Source: an uncultured Lachnospiraceae bacterium
Lineage (GTDB): Bacteria; Bacillota; Clostridia; Lachnospirales; Lachnospiraceae
Length of the DNA: 15,161 nt
Assembly (NCBI GenBank): GCA_902783765.1
Contig: CACZSB010000096.1
Span: forward strand, 1-15,161
Direction: 5' to 3'
The position numbers and the translations under genes were made by a program. Positions 1 to 7,519 of the stretch are shown one piece after another. Below the pieces are notes generated by a model. The model was not told the origin of the DNA and made no database searches. It saw only the letters and a program-made list of their open reading frames with translations. Within the stretch, counting starts at the first letter, position 1, and every line of letters begins with the position of its first letter.

Positions 1-570
1 ACCAAGGCACCTACCACAGCGGTGCCCACTACACCGGCACCCACCACAACCAAGCCTTCCACGACCCCTGCTCCCACCACCCAGAATCCCAGGGAAGCAG
101 AACGGGCCAGGGTTCAGGCCCAGGCGGATGCGCTGAATGCACAGGCCAATTCCCTGGCACATCAGGTACTGGCCCTGACCAATCAATTGCGCAGTGAGAA
201 GGGTCTGGCAACATTGTCCGTTCATAACGGTGCCTGGTCCTGCGCCAGTACCCGAGCCAGAGAGATATCCACTGTTTTCAGTCATAACCGGCCCAATGGT
301 TCCTCCTGTTTCACGGTACTGAAAGAGGCAGGTATTTCCTACTGGACCGCCGGCGAAAATATAGCTTATTACTGGTCTAGTAATCTGAACGCCTCCGAAA
401 TGCCCCAGTACTTCTTTAACCAATGGAAAAATTCTGAGGGTCATTATAATAATATGGTGAACGGTAATTTTACCGCAGCCGGCTTTGCACTGTATTTCAG
501 CGTAACTGAGCAGAGCGGCAGGTTTTATCTGCGCTGTGATGCAGTACAGATTTTCCTGAAACCGCAATAA
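1..570 (+). CDS. CAP/SCP-domain secreted protein, 3' part (start lies outside the window)
   Basis: The reading frame is open from base 1, so the true start is upstream; the GTG at 22 is an internal codon. The visible N-terminal part is a Thr/Pro-rich low-complexity linker (repeated PTT and APTT units), followed by a short Ala/Gln-rich helix and then a CAP domain of about 130 residues. CAP hallmarks are visible: an N-Q-L-R...KGL helix, the SHNRPNG segment with the first histidine, the GENIAY motif, and W-K-N-S-E-G-H-Y-N-N with the second histidine. CAP proteins of this YkwD/SCP-like type are usually extracellular and of uncertain biochemical role. The Thr/Pro linker suggests a preceding signal peptide or wall-attachment module outside the window. 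It is followed directly by a terminator, so it ends its own transcription unit. Confidence 0.88.
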   Translation, partial: TKAPTTAVPTTPAPTTTKPSTTPAPTTQNPREAERARVQAQADALNAQANSLAHQVLALTNQLRSEKGLATLSVHNGAWSCASTRAREISTVFSHNRPNGSSCFTVLKEAGISYWTAGENIAYYWSSNLNASEMPQYFFNQWKNSEGHYNNMVNGNFTAAGFALYFSVTEQSGRFYLRCDAVQIFLKPQ

Positions 571-587
571 AATCACAGAAAAATAGC

Positions 588-614
588 AAAAAGGGCGGCC
601 CAGCCGCCCTTTTT
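588..614 (+). terminator. Rho-independent terminator after the CAP-domain gene
   Basis: A perfect GGGCGGC/GCCGCCC stem (593-599 with 603-609) and a CCA loop are flanked by A5 on the left and T5 on the right. It lies 18 bases after the stop codon. Because of the A and T flanks it could work in both directions, but the minus strand carries no gene here. Confidence 0.93.
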
Positions 615-640
615 ATTTGTCTTTTCCCAGACGCTCCGCC

Positions 641-688
641 CAATAAGGAAACCACCGCAGGGCAGGCCGCCTGGGCCACGGCTTATTG
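641..688. repeat. Imperfect inverted repeat in the CAP-moxR intergenic region
   Basis: CAATAAG at 641-647 is matched by CTTATTG at 682-688. Inside it, CCG 655-657 can pair with CGG 679-681 and CAGG 663-666 with CCTG 670-673. It is a GC-rich, folded-looking element between the terminator and the next promoter, with no T-run after it. Function unknown; the rest of the 571-866 gap holds only the terminator and promoter listed here and otherwise nothing I can support. Confidence 0.4.
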
Positions 689-767
689 ATGGTGTTATCC
701 TAACAAAACCCCGGGAAACCACAGGCTTAAACGGCGAAGAGACAAAGGGGCATTAAGAATGATGAGA

Positions 768-796
768 TTGACATCATCCCCGTTTTTTTCTATAAT
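768..796 (+). promoter_or_regulatory. Sigma-A promoter of the moxR operon (perfect consensus)
   Basis: TTGACA at 768-773, a 17-base spacer, then TATAAT at 791-796. Both hexamers match the housekeeping consensus exactly and the spacing is optimal. Transcription should start near 803, giving a leader of about 60 bases before the ATG at 867. Confidence 0.93.
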
Positions 797-866
797 TCCG
801 ACATATTCCCGGATTGCGGAAAGTGAAAGAATCGATTGATTATTACCCATTCTCAGGAGGGATTCT

Positions 867-1817
867 ATGTCCATACAGGATTATGTCTCATACCGGAATC
901 GGCTGGTTGAAGCCTGTTCGAAGGCCATTGTGGGCAAGGAAAAGGAAATCACGCTGATAGCCCTCTGCTATCTTTGCGGCGGTCATATCCTGCTGGAGGA
1001 TGTGCCCGGCACCGGAAAAACCATGCTGTTCCGGGCCTTTTCCAAGGCCAGCGGCGGCAGCTTCAAGCGCATCCAGTTCACGCCGGATGTTATGCCCAGC
1101 GATGTGACCGGTATCCATTTCTACCACGTTAAAACCGGAGAATTCGAATTCCGGCCCGGGCCGGTTTTTGCGGATATGGTTCTGGCGGACGAGATCAACC
1201 GGGCTACGCCCCGCACCCAGTCCAGTCTGCTGGAGGCCATGGCGGAAAATCAGGTTTCCGTGGACGGTGTGACCCATCCCATGAGCCAAACCTTTATGGT
1301 GGCCGCCACCCAGAATCCCATTGAATCCTACGGCACTTTCCCCCTTCCCGAAGCCCAAATGGACCGCTTTATGCTGCGGATGAAGCTGGGCTATATGCGC
1401 CGGGAGGAGGAAATAGGCGTAGCCCTGCGCCGGGACACGGCCGATATCATCGAAGAACTGGAGCCGGTGGTGACGCCCCAGGAGACTCTGCATCTTCGGG
1501 CAGGACTGGATGCCGTGGAAATAAGTCCCGTCGTCATGGGCTATATCATGGATATCATTGAAAAAACCCGGCAGGATTCCCGCTTTAATATCGGAGCCTC
1601 GGCCCGGGGAACCATTGCCCTCTGCCGCACGGCCAGGGCCTATGCCGCCTTTGACGGTCGGTCCTTTGTAACCCCGGATGATATCAAAACCCTGGCCCCC
1701 TATGTTTTGGCCCACCGACTGCATTACAGGACCGCCGTGGAAAGCACCCAGGCGGAATCGGATTTTCTGTCCATGCTGAACGAGGTGCCCGTTCCCACGG
1801 AAGAACTGCCTGTCTGA
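867..1817 (+). CDS. MoxR-family AAA+ ATPase
   Basis: A 316-residue MoxR-type AAA+ ATPase, thought to act as a chaperone-like remodelling factor for partner proteins encoded next to it. Walker A is at residues 45-52 (DVPGTGKT), Walker B at 105-110 (VLADEI), sensor 1 at 148-150 (TQN), the arginine-finger region at 161-168 (with D-R-F) and a sensor-2 segment near 243-248 (GASARG). The ATG is preceded by AGGAGG at 855-860 with 6-base spacing, and a consensus promoter lies upstream. It is the first gene of a MoxR - DUF58 - membrane protein set, a very common arrangement in bacteria linked to cell-envelope functions. The substrate is not known. Length and motifs are normal for the family. Confidence 0.95.
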   Translation: MSIQDYVSYRNRLVEACSKAIVGKEKEITLIALCYLCGGHILLEDVPGTGKTMLFRAFSKASGGSFKRIQFTPDVMPSDVTGIHFYHVKTGEFEFRPGPVFADMVLADEINRATPRTQSSLLEAMAENQVSVDGVTHPMSQTFMVAATQNPIESYGTFPLPEAQMDRFMLRMKLGYMRREEEIGVALRRDTADIIEELEPVVTPQETLHLRAGLDAVEISPVVMGYIMDIIEKTRQDSRFNIGASARGTIALCRTARAYAAFDGRSFVTPDDIKTLAPYVLAHRLHYRTAVESTQAESDFLSMLNEVPVPTEELPV

Positions 1818-1829
1818 TAATACTGTTTC

Positions 1830-2957
1830 ATGGTTGAGCTGCTGATTGTCGTTATTGTGGTGGCCCTGATGCTGCAGCGCCGTTACATGCGCCGTGCAAA
1901 GGATACCCGGAATCTGAAATATAGCTGCAGACCGTCGGTCCGCGCCTGCGAGCCGGGGGAAGTGTTTCTTGTTCACAGCGATATTGCCAATCCCGGACAG
2001 CGAAACTCTGCTGCCATCCATATTGAAGAGCAGTTCCCCCGGCAGCTTCAGGTGCTGGAATCGGAAAGCTTCGATATCACAGTTTTAAATGACGGGCTTT
2101 GTCTCTTCAACAGTTCTGCCATTATTCCGAAAAAACAACAAATCAAGCGCTCGTTTCGTGCCTCCTTATCGGAACGCGGCGAGTACCGTTTCGCCCATGC
2201 CTTCTTTCATGCAGGGGATTTTTTGGGAATCCGCGAATACTCCTACCGGATGGAAAACGATGCCCGCATTGTGATTTATCCACCCCGGCTGGAAAATGAG
2301 GCCTTTTTGAAATCCTTTTCCGACGCCGCAGATGAAATCGCCCAGAAAAAACAGCTTCTGGAGGACCCCATCAGCGTTTGCGGCTACGATCCTTACACCG
2401 GTCGGGAGCCTTTACGAAAAATCAGCTGGAAACAAAGCGCAGCCCGGGGAGAGCTGATTGTTAAGAAAAATGACCCAGTCCGGAATCAGTCGGTTCAGAT
2501 TCTGCTGGATATGCAGTACCACGGGGAATTCGAATGTCATTTCTCCCGTCAGGAGATTTGTTTTTCCATTGCCAGAGCAGTCTGCGAGGAACTGGAAAAC
2601 CGGCATATCGCCTATCGTTTCGTGACCAATGCCATTATAGCCAGAAGGCTTTCCACCTTTGAAAGCGAAGGAGGCATGGGCGGCTCTTTCCGCAAGATTC
2701 TATTTACCCTGGGAGCCGCTGCGGCAGGGGGCGCTGTCTGCTCCCTGGAGGAAACCGTGCGCGCCCTTTGCGACCGGCGTGCAGGGCAGGAACTGGTGAT
2801 CTTTATCACCACCCGCTGCGACGATGATGTGACCAAGGCATTGGCACAGATCAAGACGGCCACAGGCGCCCGAATCGTTACACTTTTTGCGGATGCGCTG
2901 ATACCGTTCCCCGGGAAAAACGCCGTTCCGGCCCCTCCGGGAGGTGTGGCCCTATGA
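1830..2957 (+). CDS. DUF58 domain protein
   Basis: A 375-residue protein with one N-terminal hydrophobic segment (residues 2-15), followed by basic residues that suggest a membrane anchor with a cytoplasmic body. The DUF58 hallmark is at residues 185-213 (GYDPYTGREPLRKISW, then KQSAARGELIVKK), and a von Willebrand A-like strand follows at 223-234. In that strand the usual D-x-S-x-S metal site is not conserved: it reads DMQYHGEF. DUF58 proteins accompany MoxR ATPases and are presumed to be their partners. The start is 12 bases after moxR stops and has no good Shine-Dalgarno sequence, so translation is probably coupled. Its stop overlaps the next gene's start by 4 bases (ATGA). The function in the envelope is inferred from context only. 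Confidence 0.9.
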   Translation: MVELLIVVIVVALMLQRRYMRRAKDTRNLKYSCRPSVRACEPGEVFLVHSDIANPGQRNSAAIHIEEQFPRQLQVLESESFDITVLNDGLCLFNSSAIIPKKQQIKRSFRASLSERGEYRFAHAFFHAGDFLGIREYSYRMENDARIVIYPPRLENEAFLKSFSDAADEIAQKKQLLEDPISVCGYDPYTGREPLRKISWKQSAARGELIVKKNDPVRNQSVQILLDMQYHGEFECHFSRQEICFSIARAVCEELENRHIAYRFVTNAIIARRLSTFESEGGMGGSFRKILFTLGAAAAGGAVCSLEETVRALCDRRAGQELVIFITTRCDDDVTKALAQIKTATGARIVTLFADALIPFPGKNAVPAPPGGVAL

Positions 2958-4249
2958 ACCGATTCCTTCGCACGGCCTATTCCGCCATCTACGCCTATCT
3001 CTGGCTGACACTCCTTGTGGTCACAGTGACCAGAACGGATATGCCCTTTCCGGCGTTTCTATGCCTTTTCTTTGGGTTGCTTACGGCCCTGGTCCCTGAT
3101 ATCTTCGATGCCGGCCAAGGCATAAAGGCCCTGTGGGCCGTCCTGGGCGGCCTATTGGCTCTGCTGGGCTTTCTGCCCATCCTGATATCGGGAGGCAGTT
3201 TGTTTCATTATATCCTCTACGGATTCGCTGGGCTGGCGGTTGTATCCTTCTTCTTTTTGCGACGGCAGTCTACCACCCACAGGCGCTTTATGGATTCCTT
3301 TCGCCTGACGATTATTATTTTCGCCATCTCCCTTTTTATCATACTGTTTTTATGGATGCCCTTTCTTACGGCTATGACCCAAAAAAGGGTCCCCGATCTA
3401 AGCTGGGAAAATATAATGACTGTGTTAAACAATCTGATTCCCGTTTTTATCATGCTACTGGCCGTGGGCGTACTTCATCTTAGAGGCCTTCGCTCGGAAA
3501 ACATCGGCATCGACCGAAAGCTATTCCGGCAAAGGCAGTTGCGGGATCTTATGATATTCATGACCTGCGTGACAATCGTTTATGCCTTCAACCCCTTGCG
3601 GTATATCGTCCGGGGCCTCTTATTTCTATTTAGAAACGGACTAATTCCCTTCCTCAAAAAGATTCTGAGTCTGTTTGCTTTCGAGTGGAATACAGATCCC
3701 CATCGCAATGATGAGCCGCAGCCCGAAGCAACTTACGAATATGAAGAGACCGTGCCGGAATCCACAGAATACCAAGAGATTCCTCTGGAGCCTCCCCAGG
3801 TAGACGGCTTGCTGAAGTCCCTTCTCTTCCTTCTCATTTTGGTTGCCGTTATCGCTTTGGTGTTTCTGATAATCCAGCTGCTTAAGAAAAAAGCCCGGGC
3901 CCAGAAAACATACCGCGGATATCCTGTGGAAACCATGGAGGCCCTTGAAGAGGAGGAAACCCCCCAGCGTGATCCCTCACCGAAAAAGCGTAGCCGGGAT
4001 CCGCGGATGAAGATACGATATCAGTATCTGATGTTCCTGAATTACGTTAAACGCATCCCCGTCAGCCTGAAAAAAACGCAAACCAGCGGCGAAATAGCGG
4101 ATTTGGCCGCCGAGGCAATCCCCGAGGAAGCCGGGAGCGTGAACGCCCTCACGGAAATCTATGACCGCGCCCGCTATCAGCATAATATAGCGCCCTCCCC
4201 GGCGGATGCGGAGGAAATGAAAAAGTTGCTGGAGAAGGTCTTACACTAG
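2954..4249 (+). CDS. Multi-pass membrane protein with DUF4129-like C-terminus (TgpA-like without transglutaminase core)
   Basis: A 431-residue protein. Hydrophobic segments are visible at about 11-26, 32-50, 58-79, 84-103, 117-139, 157-176, 198-212 and 287-310. Between the last two lies an acidic, Pro/Glu/Tyr-rich stretch (about 245-283). After the last membrane segment comes a charged linker and a DUF4129-like domain (about 350-431) ending in a T-E-I-Y-D-R-A-R-Y pattern. In the usual MoxR-DUF58 neighbourhood the third gene is a TgpA-type protein with an extracellular transglutaminase-like domain between the last two membrane spans. Here only about 45 residues occupy that place and no Cys-His-Asp core is visible. 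It starts inside the DUF58 stop (4-base overlap), with GGGAGG at about 2938-2943. The DUF4129 assignment is by pattern and needs a profile search. Confidence 0.85.
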   Translation: MNRFLRTAYSAIYAYLWLTLLVVTVTRTDMPFPAFLCLFFGLLTALVPDIFDAGQGIKALWAVLGGLLALLGFLPILISGGSLFHYILYGFAGLAVVSFFFLRRQSTTHRRFMDSFRLTIIIFAISLFIILFLWMPFLTAMTQKRVPDLSWENIMTVLNNLIPVFIMLLAVGVLHLRGLRSENIGIDRKLFRQRQLRDLMIFMTCVTIVYAFNPLRYIVRGLLFLFRNGLIPFLKKILSLFAFEWNTDPHRNDEPQPEATYEYEETVPESTEYQEIPLEPPQVDGLLKSLLFLLILVAVIALVFLIIQLLKKKARAQKTYRGYPVETMEALEEEETPQRDPSPKKRSRDPRMKIRYQYLMFLNYVKRIPVSLKKTQTSGEIADLAAEAIPEEAGSVNALTEIYDRARYQHNIAPSPADAEEMKKLLEKVLH

Positions 4250-4251
4250 TT

Positions 4252-4267
4252 CAATAATTGGTTATTG
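4252..4267. repeat. Short palindrome CAATAA-TTGG-TTATTG
   Basis: It lies 2 bases after the stop of the membrane-protein gene and about 75 bases before the next start. The arms are AT-rich, with a 4-base centre and no T-run, so it is unlikely to be a terminator. It could be an operator; no factor is known to me. I see no convincing promoter in 4268-4330, only a weak TATGCT at 4299-4304 without a good -35. Confidence 0.3.
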
Positions 4268-4341
4268 AGTGACTATCTCACAGAACAAAAACCTTCTGTA
4301 TGCTATTTTGAAATCAATCAAAAGCACCACAGGAGGTTTTT

Positions 4342-4578
4342 ATGAAAACGTTTTATAACTCCCACAAACACTGGATGAAACCGCTGCTTTTCGCCCTCAT
4401 TGGCGCATTTGGCGGCCTGGCTTATTATTTCCTGATAGGGTGCAGCAGCGGGGCCTGCGTCATCACAGCAAGCCCCATCACCTCCGCTCTTTACGGCGCT
4501 ATGATTGGCTTTCTGCTTTCCGGCGCCGCCTGCCCGTGCTGCGGGGGCGGGAGCTGTGACATTAACCAGGGTAAATAA
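4342..4578 (+). CDS. Small cysteine-rich membrane protein, DUF6132-like
   Basis: A 78-residue protein with two hydrophobic segments (about 14-33 and 46-63). After the first span comes a GCSSGACVITASP motif (33-45) that resembles small DUF6132-family proteins, where a Cys-containing turn of the form GCxSGxCPITSxP is followed by a second YG...G helix. The tail is extra cysteine-rich (C64, C66, C67, C72, with a GGG turn), which could bind a metal or take part in thiol chemistry. The ATG has a strong AGGAGG at 4331-4336. It lies 92 bases after the MoxR operon on the same strand; it may be transcribed separately or by read-through. The function is unknown. The family call is from memory of the motif and is moderate. 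Confidence 0.78.
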   Translation: MKTFYNSHKHWMKPLLFALIGAFGGLAYYFLIGCSSGACVITASPITSALYGAMIGFLLSGAACPCCGGGSCDINQGK

Positions 4579-4642
4579 AAATACAAAAACAGCAGCGGGA
4601 TGGAAACTGCTCGGTTGGCGGGTTTTTCACAGGTTCACATCC

Positions 4643-4671
4643 TTGTATTCAATGATTGCCTGTGGCATAAT
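4643..4671 (+). promoter_or_regulatory. Probable promoter of the alpha/beta hydrolase gene (extended -10)
   Basis: TTGTAT at 4643-4648, a 17-base spacer and CATAAT at 4666-4671, preceded by TGG, which makes an extended -10 (TGnCATAAT). The -35 is poor beyond its TTG, but spacing and extended -10 are good. A start near 4678 would put the whole hairpin at 4689-4730 into the leader. Confidence 0.6.
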
Positions 4672-4688
4672 AGCGTCATCTTAATAGA

Positions 4689-4730
4689 CCGCCGGCTAAC
4701 GAAGCGTGGCTTGAAAGCCCCAGCCGGCGG
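4689..4730 (+). promoter_or_regulatory. Nested leader hairpin abutting the hydrolase ribosome binding site
   Basis: A perfect 9-base inverted repeat, CCGCCGGCT (4689-4697) and AGCCGGCGG (4722-4730), encloses a second hairpin, GGCTT/AAGCC (4708-4712 with 4715-4719). The outer stem ends one base before the AAAGGAG Shine-Dalgarno at 4732-4738. It is not followed by a T-run, so a translational control or RNA-stability role is more likely than termination. No known riboswitch class is recognised. Confidence 0.5.
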
Positions 4731-4745
4731 CAAAGGAGTGTCGCT

Positions 4746-5492
4746 GTGCTGCTGTATAATGACCAAATCCCTTTGGCTTTTTTGCTGGAGATGCCGCCTG
4801 AAGAAAAGACGCCCTGCCCCTTGTTTATTGTCATGCATGGCTTTTGCGGGAACAAGGAGGAGGCGCTGATTCAGGAAATGGCCCGCATGATGCGGGAGGA
4901 AGGCTTTGCTACGCTCCGGCCGGATATGTACGGTCACGGAAAAAGCGGCGGTGATTTCAGGGAACTGACCGTTCATAAATGGATCGCCGACGCCATGTGT
5001 CTGATTGATTATGCCAAAAGCCAGCATCGCTTTTCTCGGATTTATCTCTGCGGCCACTCCCTGGGAGGACTGACCGCCGTACTATGTTCAGCCATGGAAA
5101 GGGATTACGTTGCAGGCGTCCTGGGTCTGGCGCCGGCGCTTTCCATGCCGGAGCGTGCCCGCAAGGGGATTCTGATGGGGAAAACCTTTGATCCCGCCCG
5201 GGTACCGGAGGAGTTTTTCATCTGGGAGCGGGTTTTGGGCGGTAATTATGTCCGGGTCGCTCAAACGATTTATCCGGAGCAGTATCTGGAGACCTATGCC
5301 GGGCCCGTCTTCTTTTTACACGGGGATAAGGATGAAATCGTTCCCCTGGAGTCCTCCCGGACCATGCTGCAGCACAGCAAAAAGCCCCAGTTAACCGTTG
5401 TTTCTGGGGCAAATCATGAATTTGAGCAGCACCTGACAGAAGCTGTAGAAGCAGCCCGACCCTGGGTGCGAATGCAGGCGAAGGAAGCGTGA
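4746..5492 (+). CDS. Alpha/beta hydrolase, feruloyl-esterase-like
   Basis: A 248-residue serine hydrolase without a signal peptide, so probably cytoplasmic. The nucleophile elbow is GHSLGG at 103-108 (Ser105). The acid is in HGDKDEIVP at 192-200 (Asp196 by position) and the base is in GANHEF (His224). The HGFCGNK segment at 31-37 supplies the oxyanion region, and RPDMYGHGKSGG follows at 58-69. This layout and numbering match the small esterases typified by Butyrivibrio Est1E and Lactobacillus cinnamoyl esterases, which split hydroxycinnamate or short acyl esters. The substrate here is inferred only. The start is GTG at 4746, chosen because AAAGGAG (4732-4738) sits 7 bases upstream. It converges with the purH fragment 9 bases after its stop. 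Confidence 0.93.
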   Translation: MLLYNDQIPLAFLLEMPPEEKTPCPLFIVMHGFCGNKEEALIQEMARMMREEGFATLRPDMYGHGKSGGDFRELTVHKWIADAMCLIDYAKSQHRFSRIYLCGHSLGGLTAVLCSAMERDYVAGVLGLAPALSMPERARKGILMGKTFDPARVPEEFFIWERVLGGNYVRVAQTIYPEQYLETYAGPVFFLHGDKDEIVPLESSRTMLQHSKKPQLTVVSGANHEFEQHLTEAVEAARPWVRMQAKEA

Positions 5493-5501
5493 AATTCCAG
5501 C

Positions 5502-5641
5502 TTAATGATGGAACAAACGCATGCCGGTGAAGGCCATAACCATGCCGTATTTATCGCAGGCTTCGATCACCGCATCGTCCCGGATGGAGCCGCCGGGCTC
5601 CGCTACGTAAGATACGCCGGAAAGTTTGCCCCGCTCGATGG
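5502..5641 (-). pseudogene. Displaced copy of the 3' end of purH (45 codons plus stop)
   Basis: These 140 bases match 7562-7701, the end of the intact purH, at 134 positions, in the same orientation. They encode the last 45 residues of PurH without an amino-acid change, from Ile350 to the C-terminal His-His, plus the stop codon. The match starts exactly at the stop codon and breaks off sharply at 5641/7701. A short open frame continues into the neighbouring lipoprotein gene in another frame (to 5684), but that is a fusion artefact. No ribosome binding site or upstream purH sequence is present, so it cannot make a working enzyme. Confidence 0.93.
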
Positions 5642-5656
5642 GTTCTGGCACAGTAC

Positions 5657-7417
5657 TTAAGGTGCCCATACTCCATCGGAACACTGGACCTGAAATCTTC
5701 TAGTTAATCGTCCAAAGACACTTCCATGTGCCTCCATACCAGCACACTGATCCAGCAAAGCTTTCCATTCTTCTCGTGTTCCATTGTAATAAACTTTTAC
5801 ATCTTTGGACAGACCGATTACCATTATATGCTCTAGGCTTTCCGGGAGATAAATCTCCTTCAGCTCTTCGGCGGCGGTTCCAGTGAAAAAAAGGGATCGG
5901 ATCCCCTCCTGCAAAATCAGTTTCTCAAAAGGTGCATTATCTTTTTTTATCTCGAAAAGTATGTGAACTTCTGCTACCGGTTTGCCGATAATCACCGCCG
6001 GGATAGTAAGCACTGATTCTGTCCCTTCATAGCCTCTTACATCAACGCAAGCGGGGTATTCTCTGAATTTCAATCCTTCATCTGAGATAAAGACATGACT
6101 ATCTCCATCAAAAAGATCCCTTAGATTCTCAAATACAACGGCATTTTGCGGCACAATCCGGGAATCCTTTTTCATACGATACCATGGGTAAGAATGCGCA
6201 GAGGAATTCCGGTTTACAAACCAGACATCATTTTCAAAAACCGCCATTGTCGCCTCGGAATAATGAACCAATAAATTGATTGTCTTCTCTTCGGGACAGC
6301 TTGGGATGTAGATTTTTTCCAAACTAATGGAATCTGTATCAGGATCGTGATCCAGCCAATAAAAATAATCTCCCTCTATGCTCCATGATCCGCAAAGGAA
6401 TTCTTTCGCTTTAAATCGAAGCATCTCCTGTCCATTATCAATAGAAATAATAACTAAGCTTTGCAGATCCGACGCAGAATCATCAACTATATAGCAAAAA
6501 TACCTTCCGGTGCAAAACGCTCTGAAATTATAGAGGTACTGATTGTGAAATGGTGCTATTTCCTCCTCGCCTCCATCGGAGAGACTGGCCCGGTAAATCC
6601 CATAAGGCTGAAAATCACCATCCCTGAGTCTTAAATAGTATAGATATCCATCTTTTATATCCAGTGCCCGTTTAGGACCCTGGGGCAAATCAAATTGCCC
6701 CGCCTCTTCAGTGATACCAGAAGATAAATCTAAAATGAATAAACCAGTATCCTTTAAAAAGTATAAACAAGCTGTATCACAATTCAAAAATTTGCCATAC
6801 AAGGGACTTATTCCCTCATCAATCAGGACCTGATTTCCGGTAAATAAATCCATTTCAAAAAGCGCATATTTATCAAAACTTTCCAGTTCATAGGCACCTC
6901 TAAAATAATACAATTTCATTCCTATCTCTGAGGGTATGCCCGGCACGATCTGCACAATGGTCGGCTGATCAATACCATCCCATATTGAAGCTGGCATTGA
7001 AGTAATCAATAGCGGTTCGCTCCCCTCTTCGTCAGATAAAAAGTAAATATCCTCACTCCATGGTTCTCCTGTCTCGCTACCGTCATTTTTCAGACCCCTT
7101 TGAACAAACCAGGTTCCCCCATAGGCATGAACCACTCTGCCCGCAAACGGATTTAAACTGCTATTGCTTAAATCCGTTGGATCAAGTTCTGCCTTCATAC
7201 CGGAAAAAGGGAGCATGACAGAAGGCACTTCAAGCGATGCGGCTTCAGAGGGAAACCCGCCCGATTCCATCTCAGGTTCGGATGATGTAGTATCACTTTT
7301 TTTCGTTTCTTCCCGGGTATCAGTCGATGTTTCTTTTACCTGTACTATTCCGCAGGCAGAAAGCGTGCAAATGAAAATGAGTAAAATGGAAAGCAGCCTA
7401 TAATGCTTTTTTCTCAT
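5657..7417 (-). CDS. Lipoprotein with propeller-like body and BspA-type leucine-rich tail
   Basis: A 586-residue protein. The signal sequence has basic residues 2-7, a hydrophobic core and the lipobox LSAC with Cys22, so it should be a lipid-anchored outer-surface protein. A Ser/Thr/Glu-rich linker (about 27-60) follows. Residues about 85-400 contain repeated short segments of the type Y-x-Y-x-L/F with intervening D/G turns (YLYYLRL, KLYYFRG, YFYWLDH), which suggests a beta-propeller like DUF5050 proteins. Residues about 465-560 look like BspA-type (LRR_5) repeats, including LKEIYLPESLEHI and VYYNGTREEW. AGGAGG at 7428-7433 fixes the ATG at 7417. Base composition is clearly more AT-rich than the neighbours. 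No promoter is clear; read-through from the purine operon is possible. Ligand unknown. It lies between the two purH 3' ends. Confidence 0.88.
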   Translation of the reverse strand: MRKKHYRLLSILLIFICTLSACGIVQVKETSTDTREETKKSDTTSSEPEMESGGFPSEAASLEVPSVMLPFSGMKAELDPTDLSNSSLNPFAGRVVHAYGGTWFVQRGLKNDGSETGEPWSEDIYFLSDEEGSEPLLITSMPASIWDGIDQPTIVQIVPGIPSEIGMKLYYFRGAYELESFDKYALFEMDLFTGNQVLIDEGISPLYGKFLNCDTACLYFLKDTGLFILDLSSGITEEAGQFDLPQGPKRALDIKDGYLYYLRLRDGDFQPYGIYRASLSDGGEEEIAPFHNQYLYNFRAFCTGRYFCYIVDDSASDLQSLVIISIDNGQEMLRFKAKEFLCGSWSIEGDYFYWLDHDPDTDSISLEKIYIPSCPEEKTINLLVHYSEATMAVFENDVWFVNRNSSAHSYPWYRMKKDSRIVPQNAVVFENLRDLFDGDSHVFISDEGLKFREYPACVDVRGYEGTESVLTIPAVIIGKPVAEVHILFEIKKDNAPFEKLILQEGIRSLFFTGTAAEELKEIYLPESLEHIMVIGLSKDVKVYYNGTREEWKALLDQCAGMEAHGSVFGRLTRRFQVQCSDGVWAP

Positions 7418-7477
7418 ATCCTTCTCTCCTCCTAATCAACTGTTACATGACCCAAATTCGTCGTTCTGCTGGTGTAG

Positions 7478-7499
7478 GGGGCGATGCCCACATCGCCCC
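7478..7499. repeat. GC-rich hairpin, dispersed-repeat type
   Basis: GGGGCGATG (7478-7486) and CATCGCCCC (7491-7499) form a perfect 9-base stem with a CCCA loop, preceded by GGTGTAG. Hairpins of the form TGTAGGGGCG...CGCCC recur between genes in many Clostridia; that is recollection, not a search. There is no good T-run on the minus side, so as a purine-operon terminator it would be weak. Confidence 0.6.
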
Positions 7500-7519
7500 G
7501 TTTTCCCTTCTCCTTCCGT

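Noticed and set aside
888..2021. A 377-codon minus-strand open frame over moxR
   Set aside because: A shadow frame in a GC-rich gene, rich in Gly/His/Arg with no recognisable domain; the sense frame is a clear MoxR ATPase.
5502..5684. A 60-codon minus-strand open frame as a gene of its own
   Set aside because: It is the displaced purH tail fused by chance to 15 codons read out of frame from the end of the lipoprotein gene; it has no ribosome binding site.
7478..7499. Strong terminator of the purine operon
   Set aside because: The stem is good but no T-run follows on the minus strand; it is better listed as a dispersed hairpin repeat.
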